Counted from the stretch's first letter, positions 44,492 to 54,381 are shown. The stretch: 64,000 nucleotides of DNA from an uncultured Hymenobacter sp. (GCA_913776615.1 CAJYPK010000006.1:62001-126000); one strand, 5' to 3'. Notes: a model not told the origin generated them from the letters alone. Made by a program: numbers and translations.

Positions 44492-46963
44492 ATGCTGCTA
44501 CGCGCTACGCTCCTACCTCTTCGCTTTCTCCTTCCGCCAGCGGGTGGCTTGCTGGCCGCTGGCCTGGCCTGCGCGCCCCTGGCTGGCCACGCGCAGGCGC
44601 GGGCCACCCTGCGCGGTACCCTGGCCAACAGTGCGGGGGCAACGCTGGAGTTTGCCACCGTCACCCTGCACCGCGCGGCCGACTCAGTAGTAGTCAAAAC
44701 GGAATTCAGCGACTCACAAGGCGCTTTTCAGCTGGAGGCCCCGGCTGGCCGTAGCTACTGCCTGTCGGTGGCGCAGGTGGGCTGCGGGCGCTACTGGAGC
44801 GCCCCGTTTACCTTGCCGGAGGGCGGGCTGGCCCTCCCGGCTATTACGCTGGCAGCCAGCCAGAAGGCTAGCTTGAAGGAAGTTACGGTGGTGGCCCGTA
44901 AGCCGCTGTTTGAGCACCGGCCCGACCGCACCGTGGTGCACGTGGCCGACAGCCCCCTCGCCGCCGGGGCTACGACCCTCGACGTACTAGGCCGGTCGCC
45001 CGGCATTACGCTCGACGCCGCCAATAACCTGGCCCTGCGCGGCCGGCAGGGCCTGCTCGTGGTGGTCGATGGCAAGCGCTCGCCCTTGAGCGGCCCCGAG
45101 CTGGCCGAGTACCTGCGGGCCCTGCCCGCCGAGCAGCTGCAAAGCATCGAGCTGATTACCAATCCACCCGCCAGTTACGACGCCCAGGGCGGGGCGGGCG
45201 TCATTGCCCTCAACCTGAAAAAAGACCAGCGCCTGGGCACCAACGGCAGCGTCAACGCCGGCTATGGCTACAGCGAGCAGGGCAAGTTTACGGGTGGGCT
45301 GGCCCTCAACCACCGCCGCAAGAGCCTCAATGCCTACGGTAACTATACGTATACCGACCGGCGCTACTTCGTACGGGTCGATTTCGACCGGCAATTTGCC
45401 GCCTCCCCGCAACTACCCGCCAGCGGCACCCGGCAGGGCAACGAGCAGTTGTCGCACCTGCGCTCGCATGCCGGCAAGGCGGGTCTCGACCTCACGCTTT
45501 CCAAACGCACGCTGCTGGGCCTGGCCGTGACCGGCCTGGCCAGCCAGACTACTAACACCGTGACGAACCAGACGCAGGTGCTCGATGGCACGGGTGCGCC
45601 CGAGGCGCGCTACCACGCGCTCACGGCCCAGTCCATCGGCCGGCCCAACGGCAGCGCCAACCTCAACCTGCGCCACGCGTTCGCCGACTCGGCCACCGCC
45701 CGCACCCTCACGGCCGATGCCGACTACGCTCGCTACCACCTCAGCCGCCTCCTCGACCTCCGCACGTATTTCGACACCTCCGGCCAGGCTAGCACCCTGC
45801 TCACCGGCGACCAGCGCAGCACCCTCGGCATTGGGGCAGCCAGGGTGGATTACAGCCACCCCCTGCCGCACCGCGCCCGTCTGGAAGCCGGCGTGAAAGT
45901 GACGCGGGTAGTATCGGACAACGACGTGCTTTTTGCTACCGTGGCCGGCGGCGTGCCCCAGCCCCGGCCCGACATTTCAAGCCAGTTTAGCTACCATGAA
46001 AATGTAAACGCGGCCTACGCCAACCTGCGCGGCAGTACTGCCAAAACTACCTGGCAAGCCGGGCTGCGCGCCGAGCAAACTAATACGCTGGCGGAGCAGG
46101 CCGGCCTTACCCTGCGGGAGCAGCATTATTTACAATTGTTTCCAAGCCTGCAATTACAACGCTCGCTCAGCAGCCACCACGCGCTGGCACTGGCCGCGGC
46201 ACGGCGCATTGACCGGCCTAACTACGCGCAGGTTAATCCACTACGCGCTTATCTGGATGCCACTTCTTACCGAGCTGGCAATCCTAACCTGGTTGCGCAG
46301 ACGAGTTACAATGTTGAACTAACTCACACCTACAACCAAAAGATCAGTACTGCGCTAGCTTACGCCTGCACCTCTCTACCAATTGTAAACATCATTCAGC
46401 CTTCTCCCGATGGCGGGCGCCTGGTGGTAAATCAGGACGTTAATCTGAGCACGCAGCATTTTTACACCCTCACGCTGACTGCCCCGCTCACGCTGACTAA
46501 GTGGTGGACGCTCTACTCCACCTCCATGCTCTACTACAATTATTTCGTGGGTATGCTCAATGGTACCGACCTGCGGCGCGGGCAGTTGGCTTGCAATCTC
46601 ACCGCCAATAGCAGTTTCACGCTGCCCGGCGGCTGGTCGGCCGAGCTGAATGGACTCTACGAATCGGGCGAGGTGTATGGTTTTCAGCGCATCCGGCCCC
46701 GCGGGCAGGTAGCGGTGGGCTTGCAAAAGAGCCTCTGGCATAAACAAGGTACCTTCCGGCTGAACGTGGCCGACGTCTTCTATACAACTCCCATTCGAGC
46801 TACTTCTACTTACGACAACTTCACCGAGACTTTCTACTCGCGGCTGGATACGCGCATCGCTACGGCAGCGCTCACGTACCGATTTGGCAACAGCAAAGTA
46901 GCCGCGGCCCGCCGCCGCACTGCCGGGGCCGACGAAGAGTTACGCCGCGCCGCGGGGCAGTAA
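44492..46963 (+). CDS. Outer-membrane beta-barrel (TonB-dependent receptor-like) protein
   Basis: The 823-residue protein has a signal peptide (to about residue 35, AGHAQA). A carboxypeptidase-regulatory-like domain follows at about 38-125 (ATLRGTLANSAGATLEFATVTL). A plug-like domain lies at about 130-235 (LDVLGRSPGITLDAANNLALRG, LLVVVDGKRSPLSGPEL, SIELITNPPASYDAQGG). The long C-terminal barrel fits the OMP_b-brl_3 type. Such proteins import or assemble substrates with TonB energy; the substrate is unknown. The C-terminus is Arg/Ala-rich (ARRRTAGADEELRRAAGQ) rather than ending in a barrel strand, which is mildly unusual. Confidence 0.85.
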   Translation: MLLRATLLPLRFLLPPAGGLLAAGLACAPLAGHAQARATLRGTLANSAGATLEFATVTLHRAADSVVVKTEFSDSQGAFQLEAPAGRSYCLSVAQVGCGRYWSAPFTLPEGGLALPAITLAASQKASLKEVTVVARKPLFEHRPDRTVVHVADSPLAAGATTLDVLGRSPGITLDAANNLALRGRQGLLVVVDGKRSPLSGPELAEYLRALPAEQLQSIELITNPPASYDAQGGAGVIALNLKKDQRLGTNGSVNAGYGYSEQGKFTGGLALNHRRKSLNAYGNYTYTDRRYFVRVDFDRQFAASPQLPASGTRQGNEQLSHLRSHAGKAGLDLTLSKRTLLGLAVTGLASQTTNTVTNQTQVLDGTGAPEARYHALTAQSIGRPNGSANLNLRHAFADSATARTLTADADYARYHLSRLLDLRTYFDTSGQASTLLTGDQRSTLGIGAARVDYSHPLPHRARLEAGVKVTRVVSDNDVLFATVAGGVPQPRPDISSQFSYHENVNAAYANLRGSTAKTTWQAGLRAEQTNTLAEQAGLTLREQHYLQLFPSLQLQRSLSSHHALALAAARRIDRPNYAQVNPLRAYLDATSYRAGNPNLVAQTSYNVELTHTYNQKISTALAYACTSLPIVNIIQPSPDGGRLVVNQDVNLSTQHFYTLTLTAPLTLTKWWTLYSTSMLYYNYFVGMLNGTDLRRGQLACNLTANSSFTLPGGWSAELNGLYESGEVYGFQRIRPRGQVAVGLQKSLWHKQGTFRLNVADVFYTTPIRATSTYDNFTETFYSRLDTRIATAALTYRFGNSKVAAARRRTAGADEELRRAAGQ

Positions 46964-47059
46964 CTAATTGACTTACCGATCTAACAAAAGTAAATACATT
47001 TGTTACAAGCACCTTTTGGCAACAATTGTATTAAGCAAAATAATCCCATGCGCAAGCAG

Positions 47060-47110
47060 CCTCCCGGTGTGCACTTCCAAAGAGTACGCACCGGGAAGCT
47101 GCTTTTTGCC
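47060..47110. terminator. Imperfect hairpin between convergent genes
   Basis: AGCCTCCCGGTGTGCACT pairs imperfectly with AGTACGCACCGGGAAGCT and is followed by a short T run. It can end both the barrel gene and the DUF2383 gene. Confidence 0.6.
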
Positions 47111-47121
47111 GAATATTGGCG

Positions 47122-47775
47122 CTAAGCCTGCTTAGCGGCCAGCCGTTGTAACTGCGCATAGGTTTTCTGCGAAAGCGCGTACTGCCGGGCCACGGCCTGG
47201 CGCAGGGGGCCGGTTAGGGTCTGGTCGGCCAGGGCCTGCTCGTAGGCCTTGAGCGCCCACTCTTCGCCGTAGATATTCGAGAATAGAATAGTCTTTTCGT
47301 CGCGGCCGGTAACGGCGGCTTTGGCGTCCATCCAGGCGCGGTAGAGCTTGCCCTTCAGAGTAGTCGCTTCTTCGCGCTCCCCACCCTCGCGGGTAAGGTA
47401 GCCGTTGAGGTCGGTGGCAAACTGCCGGCTCTGGCTCGCGAGCTGCTTGTAGTAGCCCCGCAGCTGGGCATCTTCGCTTTCATCGACGGCGCGCTGGTAG
47501 CCCTCGATGCGGTCGTTTACAAAATACAGTAACTCATCAAGCGTGGCGGCCTGGGCACTGGGCAGGCTTTTCTGGCGGCGGGCCAGCAGCGCAAGGCCGA
47601 GGGCCAGCAGAGTGCCTCCCACTAGCTTCTGGGTGGTACTGGCATTTTTCACGGCAACGGGCACCTTGCCCAGTAGGCTACCTAGCAAACCGCGGGCCGG
47701 CGTTGCCGGGCTAGCGGCGGTAGAAGAAGAATCGGCCGGGACCGGGGCGGCGGGCGACGTGATAGGCTGGCTCAT
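47122..47775 (-). CDS. DUF2383 (PA2169-type) four-helix protein
   Basis: The 217-residue protein is a paralog of the 42931 gene. A Ser/Ala/Pro-rich N-terminus (1-35) replaces the 11-mer repeats. A hydrophobic helix lies at about 48-66 (KLVGGTLLALGLALLARR). The DUF2383 domain runs from about 78 to 215 (LDELLYFVNDRIEGYQRAV, KGKLYRAWMDAKAAV, NIYGEEWALKAYEQAL). Family function is unproven; the fold resembles ferritin-like bundles. A near-consensus -7 box lies on the minus strand at 47849-47856. Confidence 0.82.
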   Translation of the reverse strand: MSQPITSPAAPVPADSSSTAASPATPARGLLGSLLGKVPVAVKNASTTQKLVGGTLLALGLALLARRQKSLPSAQAATLDELLYFVNDRIEGYQRAVDESEDAQLRGYYKQLASQSRQFATDLNGYLTREGGEREEATTLKGKLYRAWMDAKAAVTGRDEKTILFSNIYGEEWALKAYEQALADQTLTGPLRQAVARQYALSQKTYAQLQRLAAKQA

Positions 47776-48003
47776 CGTGCAACAGGAAATGGTGGAAGTT
47801 GTAGCCCTTACGGCCAGCTCCCACCCCCCGTTAGGTCGGGCTTATTCTCAAAGATCTATAAATTAAGTATTTATCACAAGCAAGCAGTCATAAATCCGTA
47901 TTTTCCGCTGCAACGCCGGCCCGTGGGCCAGCCGTATCCAGCAGGGCATCCTGACCCAATGCGGCGGGCCGGGAAGCGCATCTTTTGGGATTCTGGCTGG
48001 CCT

Positions 48004-49098
48004 ATGACGTTTGCGACGTGGTTTTTCGGCGGTTTTTTTGGGCTGTATGCCGTGGTACTGTTGCTGGTAGCGCGGCGGCCCCCGGGGCCATCCCTGGTCC
48101 ACTACCCCCGGGTGAGTATTCTGGTAGCGGCGCGCAACGAGGCGTTGACCATTGAGCGCTGCTTGCTTGCGCTGACCCGGCTGCGCTACCCGGTCGGGCA
48201 GCTCGAAATCCTGCTTGGCGACGACGCCTCTACCGACGGGACGGCGGCGGTGGTGCGCCACTTCATTGCCGATAAGCCGCAGTTTCGACTGCTGCGCGTG
48301 GGCCGCCGGCTGGGTACGGCCCGCGGCAAAAGCAACGTGCTGGCCCACCTGTGCCGCATCGCTACTACCGACTATTTCTTTATCACCGACGCCGATATGG
48401 CCGTGCCACCCGACTGGATTAGCACCATGCTGGCCGCCGCCCGGCCCGGCGTGGGCATCGTCACGGGCGTTACCACGGCCGGCGGGAGCCTGTTCGGTCG
48501 CTTGCAGGGACTCGACTGGCTGTTTGGCCTCAACCTGATTCGGCTGCTTACCGACCACGGCGTGCCCGTAACGGCCATGGGCAACAACATGTTGGTGACC
48601 CGCGCCGCCTACGCCTCCAGCGGCGGCTACGAGGCGCTGGCCTTCAGCGTCAGCGAAGACTTACAGCTCTTCGGGCAGGTAGTGGCCCGGGGCTGGCACT
48701 TCCGCAACCTCGTAGACCCGCGCGCGCTGGCCATCTCGCTGCCGCAGCCTACCCTGCCCCACTTGCTGCGACAGCGCCGACGCTGGATGAGCGGCGCGGC
48801 CCGATTGCCCTGGCAACTGGGCGCGTTATTTGGCACCTACGGCGCTTTTTACACGGTGCTGGGCTGGCCGGGCCTGCTACCGCTGGGCACCATCGGCGCA
48901 CTGTACGCGGCCAAGCTGCTGTGCCAGACGCTGTTTCTGGCCATTACGCTGCGGCAGGCCGGCCACCGCGAGCGCCTGGGCGTGCTGCTGCTCTACGACG
49001 GCTACCTGCTGCTGCTGTCGCTGGCCGTGCTGGCGTACACCGCCTGGCCCGGGACCATTGAGTGGAAAGCGCGGCGCTACCGCTGGGCCGGGGCGTAG
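48004..49098 (+). CDS. Processive family 2 glycosyltransferase
   Basis: The 364-residue membrane glycosyltransferase shows the GT2 motifs in order: VSILVAARNEALTIERCL near residue 37, GDDASTDGT near 72, TDADM near 133, a late SEDLQLF motif, and RQRRRWMSG, the (Q/R)xxRW site of processive enzymes. One N-terminal helix and two to three C-terminal helices anchor it in the inner membrane. The start at 48004 (MTFATWFFGG) is preferred over 47959 and 47923 because the family begins near the first helix. The sugar and acceptor are unknown. No other polysaccharide gene is adjacent. Confidence 0.85.
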   Translation: MTFATWFFGGFFGLYAVVLLLVARRPPGPSLVHYPRVSILVAARNEALTIERCLLALTRLRYPVGQLEILLGDDASTDGTAAVVRHFIADKPQFRLLRVGRRLGTARGKSNVLAHLCRIATTDYFFITDADMAVPPDWISTMLAAARPGVGIVTGVTTAGGSLFGRLQGLDWLFGLNLIRLLTDHGVPVTAMGNNMLVTRAAYASSGGYEALAFSVSEDLQLFGQVVARGWHFRNLVDPRALAISLPQPTLPHLLRQRRRWMSGAARLPWQLGALFGTYGAFYTVLGWPGLLPLGTIGALYAAKLLCQTLFLAITLRQAGHRERLGVLLLYDGYLLLLSLAVLAYTAWPGTIEWKARRYRWAGA

Positions 49099-49317
49099 CC
49101 AACTAACTTTCTATTATTTTTTAAAGCTTAGCGGCGGGCCGGGCAAACTACCGGCTGGCCCGCTTCTTAGCCGGCCGCGGAGCTGGGCCGTGGGCCGCCT
49201 TGCCCGCGAACTGGGCGATAACAAGCCGGAGCACCCATCGCGTAGCCTAGGATATAATCAATTAATAATCAGCCTTATGAATGAGGTTGATTGGTTTATC
49301 CTAACCCCGGCTATCCT

Positions 49318-50241
49318 ATGGCTTCCCCTTCTTCGGCCGGCCGGCCTCCGGCCGTTACGGTACTGCTCGTACTCCTGGTTTTGCTGATTGCCGGCGGCGT
49401 GGTGACCTACCTGGCTACCGACCACGGCCGCGACATTGCCAGGGCCGTGCTGCCCACCCTGGAGCAACCCACGCTCACTATCCGCCACATCACCCGCGAA
49501 AAAATCGACGCTAGCTTGGCCGCTAAGCTGCGCAACCACACGCCCATCGATTTGCAAATCGACAGCCTGCGCTACGAAACCCTCCTCGACGGCCGGCGGC
49601 TGGCGCAGGGCCACAAGTCCCGACCCCTGGTCGTGCGGGGCAACCGGGTAAGTGACCTGAACTTACCCCTGACGCTCAACCTCCCCCAGCTCGGCCAGGC
49701 CGCCCGCACGGCCCAGCGCGACTGCGTAACGGTGCAGTTGCGCACCGTCCTCTACGCCAACCTGCCGGGCGCAGGCCCCCAGAAAATACCGGTGAAGGTG
49801 CGCAGGCGGGTTTACATTCCGAAGCTTCCCAAAATTGCGGTGGCCGACGTGGACATTACAAAGCTAGGCCTGCGGAAGGGCGAAGCCATCGTAACGCTGC
49901 GCGTCACTAATTTCGAACCTATTCCCTTCACCGTCAAGCAAGTGAATTACCGCTTTCGAATTGAAGACGACCTCGACGTGCAGGGCCAGGAAACCAAGGC
50001 CGTAACGTTTAAGCAAAAGGGCACCGAAACCATGCCCATTCACGTCCGCTTTCAGCCCAAATCTATGCCTAAGGTGCTGTGGAAGACCTTATTTAAAGCC
50101 AAGAAAACGGACTACCAACTTACCGGCTCGGCCACCGTGGCGGCGGGGCCAGCCAGCGCCCGCGACGCGACCATGCAGTTTAGCAGCTCCGGGACCATTA
50201 AGGAACTCAAGGAGTTGGCCAAAGGAACCGCGCCCGACTAG
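49318..50241 (+). CDS. LEA type 2 (LEA14-like) membrane-anchored protein
   Basis: The 307-residue protein starts at the ATG at 49318 (MASPSSAGRPPAV). A membrane helix (about 13-35) is followed by two copies of a beta-rich domain resembling LEA type 2 / WHy folds: TIRHITREKIDASLAAKLRNHTPIDLQ near 55-80 and VADVDITKLGLRKGEAIVTLRVTN near 175-200. LEA14-like domains are linked to desiccation response in plants and also occur in bacterial envelopes. It lies near the LEA-like gene at 42931, which may be chance. Confidence 0.7.
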   Translation: MASPSSAGRPPAVTVLLVLLVLLIAGGVVTYLATDHGRDIARAVLPTLEQPTLTIRHITREKIDASLAAKLRNHTPIDLQIDSLRYETLLDGRRLAQGHKSRPLVVRGNRVSDLNLPLTLNLPQLGQAARTAQRDCVTVQLRTVLYANLPGAGPQKIPVKVRRRVYIPKLPKIAVADVDITKLGLRKGEAIVTLRVTNFEPIPFTVKQVNYRFRIEDDLDVQGQETKAVTFKQKGTETMPIHVRFQPKSMPKVLWKTLFKAKKTDYQLTGSATVAAGPASARDATMQFSSSGTIKELKELAKGTAPD

Positions 50242-50269
50242 CCCACGGGGGCGGGCTGGCACTGGTGGC

Positions 50270-51007
50270 TCAAAAGTCGCAGTAATCGGCGGTGCCGCTC
50301 AGCTGCGCCCAGCGGGCCGATAAAAACTTGGCGTAGGCCAGCGGCGTCAGCCCGTAGGCCCCCAGTGCGTAGCCGTCGTTTACTTCCACTACCACGGTGG
50401 TGCCGGCAGCAGTCAGGCCTACGTCGAGCGAGAAGGCGGCCGGGGCCTCGGGCAGGTAGGCGGCCAGCGCCGCCTGCACCACGGCCGGGTCGAAGTGCGC
50501 CCGCCAGTCGCCCTTGTACGGCCGCGCATCGAGGATGCGGCCGTAGCGCACGAAGCAGCGCCACTCGGCCACAAACTGCACGGGCTCGGCGCACCACACG
50601 GGCGTATCGTGGTATTGGTCGCCGCAGCCCACGAGGTCGCCAGTGCGCCGCACGAGCACCCCCGTAAATTTTTTGGCATCGTGCATGGGCTTCACGAACA
50701 CCGGCCAGCTTTCGGGGTGGGCCGCCACGGCGTTGATGGTACTCGCCCACAGCCGCCGGCCCAGAAACGGGCGCAGGGCCTCGGGGTAGCCCAGCTCGGC
50801 GGGCACCGGCCGGCCCAGCGCTCGTAGCCCGGCCCGCACGGCCGCGATGTGGCCCACTACGATTTCATCGAACGCGGCGTCGCGCACCGGCGCGACATCG
50901 GTGTAGGGCATTATCTCCCAGCCCATTTGCTGGAAGCCGTCCATTGCCAGATAGTTATTGACGCTCTGGGGCCAGCCCTGGCGGTCGAAGTGAATGTGGG
51001 CGCGCAT
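50270..51007 (-). CDS. ATP-grasp domain protein (DUF4343-like)
   Basis: The 245-residue protein has an N-terminal half with FDEIVVGHIAAVRAGLRALG and an ATP-grasp core (VFVKPMHDAKKFTGVLVR, AEWRCFVRYGRILDAR, VVVEVNDGYALGAYGL), where VEVNDGY is the metal-binding strand. ATP-grasp enzymes join carboxylates to amines or thiols using ATP; the substrate here is unknown. A perfect TACATTTG -7 box lies on the minus strand at 51071-51078. Confidence 0.78.
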   Translation of the reverse strand: MRAHIHFDRQGWPQSVNNYLAMDGFQQMGWEIMPYTDVAPVRDAAFDEIVVGHIAAVRAGLRALGRPVPAELGYPEALRPFLGRRLWASTINAVAAHPESWPVFVKPMHDAKKFTGVLVRRTGDLVGCGDQYHDTPVWCAEPVQFVAEWRCFVRYGRILDARPYKGDWRAHFDPAVVQAALAAYLPEAPAAFSLDVGLTAAGTTVVVEVNDGYALGAYGLTPLAYAKFLSARWAQLSGTADYCDF

Positions 51008-51070
51008 CGGGGAGTGGGGACAAGGACAACAGGCGGGCAGGCATTCGCCACCGGCTGGCCCTTACCCCCA

Positions 51071-51078
51071 CAAATGTA
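51071..51078 (-). promoter_or_regulatory. -7 box upstream of ATP-grasp gene
   Basis: The minus strand reads TACATTTG, a full match to TAnnTTTG, 64 nt before the ATP-grasp start and inside the 85-nt gap after holA. Confidence 0.55.
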
Positions 51079-51092
51079 TTCCCGGCGGCACC

Positions 51093-52151
51093 CTACCCCA
51101 CCGCCGACACCGGCACCGGGTGCAGGATGAGCCACACCAGTTCGCGCAGAATCTCGCCCTCGTCCATGCTGCCGCTCTCAATGCCCTTGCTCTGGGCGTC
51201 GGCCCGGCGGATGAGGTGAATGAGGTCGATGGTACGCGCGGGGCTGAACTGCCGCTGGGCCAGCTGGTACTCTTTCTGGGCAAACTTATTGATGCCCAGC
51301 TTCTGCAAGTCGGCGTCTGAAGGGTTGGGGCCGGCCTGGTGCAGGGCCAGCAGACGAGTAAAGAAATTGAAAAGCAGCGTGAGGTTGGGAATGAGCGGGT
51401 TGGCCTTGGGATTGGCGGCGAAGTGCGTGAGGATGCGGTTGGCCTTGAGCACGTCGCGCTGCACGAGGGCGCGCTGCAATTCAAAAATGTTGTACTCCTT
51501 GCTGATGCCCACCATGCGCTGCACCAAGTCCTCGTCGATGGCCTGGCCAGGCTTCACGTTGAGCAGCAGCTTATTGACTTCGTTGGCCAACCGGCCCAGG
51601 TCGGCCCCGATGTACTCGGCCAGCAGGGCGGTGGCCCCGGGCGTAATCTGCTGCTTGCGGCTGCGCACGTAGCCCGTGAGCCACTGCGGCACCTGGTTAT
51701 CGTAGAGCTTCTTGCTCGTCATCAGCACCGCGCCGGGCGCATCCTTGCCAGCCAGCAGCTTACCCAGCTTCTTGCGCGAGTCGAGGGTTTTGTGCTTGTA
51801 GCAGAAGACGAGCACGGTGCTGGCCAGCGGATTTTTGAGGTAGGCTTCGAGAAATGGCCAAGCCTTTTCGCTTTCCAAATCAGCCACGGCCTGGGCCTCC
51901 TTCACGATGACGACCGTGTGGCTGCTCATCATGGGAAAGCGCTTGGCCTGGCCCAGGATGCCCGCCGCGTCGGTATCCTTGCCGTAGAGCACCGTTTGGT
52001 TGAAGCTCCGCTCGCTTTCGGGCAGCACCGCGTGCTCGAGCGCGTCGGCCACGGTATCAATAAAATACGGCTCCTCGCCCTGCAAAAAATACACCGGCTG
52101 AAACTGCCGCTGCTGCACGGCTTTCAGAATGGCGTCGGCGTCCTGTGTCAA
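51093..52151 (-). CDS. holA: DNA polymerase III subunit delta
   Basis: HolA is the clamp-loader subunit that opens the sliding clamp. The 352-residue protein shows the family N-terminus (QPVYFLQGEEPYFIDTVADAL), FNQTVLYGKD, TVVIVKEAQ, and the C-terminal helical region (YNIFELQRALVQRDVLKA, LLFNFFTRLL). The start is a TTG at 52151 (MTQDADAILKAV); no ATG lies in frame nearby. This TTG sits at the edge of an AT-rich repeat (52151-52183), so the translation start is unusual. Confidence 0.93.
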   Translation of the reverse strand: MTQDADAILKAVQQRQFQPVYFLQGEEPYFIDTVADALEHAVLPESERSFNQTVLYGKDTDAAGILGQAKRFPMMSSHTVVIVKEAQAVADLESEKAWPFLEAYLKNPLASTVLVFCYKHKTLDSRKKLGKLLAGKDAPGAVLMTSKKLYDNQVPQWLTGYVRSRKQQITPGATALLAEYIGADLGRLANEVNKLLLNVKPGQAIDEDLVQRMVGISKEYNIFELQRALVQRDVLKANRILTHFAANPKANPLIPNLTLLFNFFTRLLALHQAGPNPSDADLQKLGINKFAQKEYQLAQRQFSPARTIDLIHLIRRADAQSKGIESGSMDEGEILRELVWLILHPVPVSAVG

Positions 52152-52304
52152 TTATGAATTATAAATTATAAATTATGAATTGACTCTGGGGGCAACGCAG
52201 AAGCCAGGATACGAAATTACGGCCTGGGCTACCTTTGCCCGTGCGGCGCGGCCTACCCGCCCCCGGCGCCCATCCCTAATTCATAACTTATAATTCATAA
52301 CTCC
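52151..52304. repeat. AT-rich inverted repeat pair between holA and tyrS
   Basis: ATTATGAATTATAAATTATA at 52151-52183 faces TAATTCATAACTTATAATTC at 52277-52304. Each arm touches a gene start: holA TTG on the left, tyrS TTG a few bases to the right. Confidence 0.65.
52230..52237 (+). promoter_or_regulatory. -7 box upstream of tyrS
   Basis: TACCTTTG is a full match to TAnnTTTG, lying between the arms of the inverted repeat and 71 nt before the tyrS start. Confidence 0.6.
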
Positions 52305-52307
52305 TGC

Positions 52308-53606
52308 TTGGATTTACTATCTGAACTTCGCTGGCGCGGTATGTACCACGATGCCATGCCCGGCACGGCCGAGCACCTGGCCAGCGCCGCGCCCGTTTCG
52401 GGCTACATCGGCTTCGACCCCACGGCGGCCTCGCTGCACATCGGCAACCTGGCTACTATCATGCTGCTCGTGCATTTGCAGCGCGCCGGCCACCGCCCGG
52501 TGGCTTTGGTGGGCGGGGCCACCGGCATGATCGGCGACCCCAGCGGCAAATCGGCCGAGCGCAACCTGCTCGACGAAACCACCCTGCGCGCCAACCAGGC
52601 CGGCATTCGGGCGCAGCTCGAAAAATTTCTGGATTTCAACGACTCGCCCACCGGCGCGGTGCTCGTCAACAATTACGACTGGTTCAAGGACTTCGGCTTC
52701 CTGGGCTTTTTGCGCGAAGTAGGCAAGCATCTTACCGTCAATTACATGATGGCTAAGGACTCGGTGAAGCGCCGCATTGGGGGCAGCGACGACGGCGGCA
52801 GCGAGGGCATCAGCTACACCGAGTTTAGCTACCAGTTGCTGCAAGGCTACGACTTTTTTCATTTGTATAAAAACCTGGGCTGCACCCTGCAAATGGGGGC
52901 CAGCGACCAGTGGGGCAACATCACGACCGGTACGGAGCTCATTCGCCGCCTCACCGACGGCCAGGGCAAAGCCTACGCCCTTACCGGCCAGCTCATTACC
53001 AAGGCCGACGGCACCAAGTACGGCAAGAGCGAAACCGGCACCGTATGGCTCGACCCGGCGCTCACCTCGCCCTACCAGTTTTACCAATTCTTTCTGCGCG
53101 CCGAAGACGTGGACGCCCCGCGCCTCATCCGCGTGTTCACCCTGCTCAGCCAGGCCGAGATTGAGGCCCTCGAAGCCGAGCACGCGCAAAACCCGGGCCT
53201 GAAGACTTTGCAGAAAGCCCTGGCCAAGGACGTGACCATTCGGGTGCACTCCGAGGAGGCGTATAAAATAGCCGTGGCTACTTCCGAAGTCCTCTTTGGC
53301 GGCGGCGACCTGGCGGCCCTCGATGAGGCTACGCTAGTCGGCGTATTCACGGGCCTCCCGCACCTGCGCGTACCCCGCGCCGAGACGGCTGACCTCAACG
53401 TATCGGTGCTGTTAAGCGAAGCTACCAACCAACAGATTCTGCCCTCGCGCGGCGAAGTACGCAAACTAGTTAAGGCCAATGGCTTATCGGTAAACGGCAC
53501 CAAGCTTACTTCGCCCGATACGCTGGCCGCCGAGCTTCCACTCCTCCACGATAAATATCTGGTTGTGAAAAAAGGCAAGAGCTACTACTTAGTAGAGCTT
53601 ACCTAA
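52308..53606 (+). CDS. tyrS: Tyrosyl-tRNA synthetase
   Basis: TyrS charges tRNA-Tyr. The 432-residue protein has the class I HIGH motif as HIGN (residues 44-47) and the KMSKS equivalent KYGKS (237-241). The tyrosine-binding region is seen in [14 protein letters not shown] (170-183), and an S4 RNA-binding domain occupies the C-terminus (about 365-430). The start is a TTG at 52308 giving [15 protein letters not shown], which matches the family N-terminus; the ATG at codon 12 would cut into it. It is divergent from holA. Confidence 0.96.
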   Translation: MDLLSELRWRGMYHDAMPGTAEHLASAAPVSGYIGFDPTAASLHIGNLATIMLLVHLQRAGHRPVALVGGATGMIGDPSGKSAERNLLDETTLRANQAGIRAQLEKFLDFNDSPTGAVLVNNYDWFKDFGFLGFLREVGKHLTVNYMMAKDSVKRRIGGSDDGGSEGISYTEFSYQLLQGYDFFHLYKNLGCTLQMGASDQWGNITTGTELIRRLTDGQGKAYALTGQLITKADGTKYGKSETGTVWLDPALTSPYQFYQFFLRAEDVDAPRLIRVFTLLSQAEIEALEAEHAQNPGLKTLQKALAKDVTIRVHSEEAYKIAVATSEVLFGGGDLAALDEATLVGVFTGLPHLRVPRAETADLNVSVLLSEATNQQILPSRGEVRKLVKANGLSVNGTKLTSPDTLAAELPLLHDKYLVVKKGKSYYLVELT

Positions 53607-53613
53607 CATTCGT

Positions 53614-53663
53614 CTGTCGTGCTGAGCCTGCGAAGCATGACAGGCAAAAGGTAATCGAACTGA
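53614..53663. repeat. Short REP-like palindrome
   Basis: CTGTCGTGCT (53614-53623) pairs with AGCATGACAG (53654-53663, one G-T type mismatch); the inner sequence GCTGAGCCTGCGAAGCATGAC is related to the element at 41839. Confidence 0.5.
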
Positions 53664-53734
53664 TACCCCGGAGTGCAGCCATACCCCCGCCTGCTTAGCC
53701 GGGCGCCCCGCGCCAGCACATAACACATAAATAG

Positions 53735-53774
53735 CAACAGAGAAGCCCCGCCAATTGGCGGGGCTTCTCTGTTG
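53735..53774. terminator. Bidirectional terminator hairpin after tyrS
   Basis: A perfect 18-bp stem (53735-53752 with 53757-53774) has an AATT loop. It lies between convergent tyrS and the histone H1-like gene. Confidence 0.85.
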
Positions 53775-53837
53775 TAAAGGCCTCAGGAGCCGTCCACAAA
53801 ATCCGACGAATCCGAAAAATCCGCCGGAATCCGTGGT

Positions 53838-54119
53838 CTACTTTTTCTTGGCAGCGGGCGCGGCTTTCTTAGCAGCGGCCGGAGCGGCTTTCTTGGCAGC
53901 CGGGGCCGCTTTGGCGGCGGGTGCGGCGGCATCCCCGTCTTTGGAGGCATTCTTCATGTTCTGCACTTCCAGGCGGATGGCCTGGGCGTGGTTTTTCAAC
54001 TCTTGCATCCCTTTGCGCACGCGGGTGCCCGCAGCCGCGTTGTGCTTTTCGTACGACTTTTCGAAGTCGTCTTCCAGCGAGTTAATTAGGTCCTTGAGTT
54101 GGTTGAAAGGATTAGCCAT
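53838..54119 (-). CDS. Histone H1-like DNA-binding protein
   Basis: The 93-residue protein has a helical N-terminal part (FNQLKDLINSLEDDFEKSYEK) and a C-terminal Lys/Ala/Pro tail of KKAAPAA-type repeats (residues 64-93). It is similar to the eukaryotic H1-like tails known in chlamydial Hc1 and in many Bacteroidota. Such proteins compact DNA in the nucleoid. It is expressed alone from the minus strand. The repeat tail could vary in length between strains. Confidence 0.85.
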   Translation of the reverse strand: MANPFNQLKDLINSLEDDFEKSYEKHNAAAGTRVRKGMQELKNHAQAIRLEVQNMKNASKDGDAAAPAAKAAPAAKKAAPAAAKKAAPAAKKK

Positions 54120-54381
54120 GAACGTGGGATTGGAATTGGGTGAGAAAAAAGGGAATTGTGCTTACGCGGCCCTAATATACAGGCACTTTCTACGCAAGCA
54201 AGTTTTCCAGGTTTTTTCTAAAACGGCCTTTCCAGCCTCGTAGGGCAGTTTTTTTCTTTCAAATGACTTACTTATGAAGTAGTGACCAGCCTGGCACCCC
54301 GGAAATATCCAAAAACAAGCGCGCCGGCCGCCTTGACAGGCAACCGGCGCGCAAATCAGGCCGCGGCTCGCGACTGCCAAA

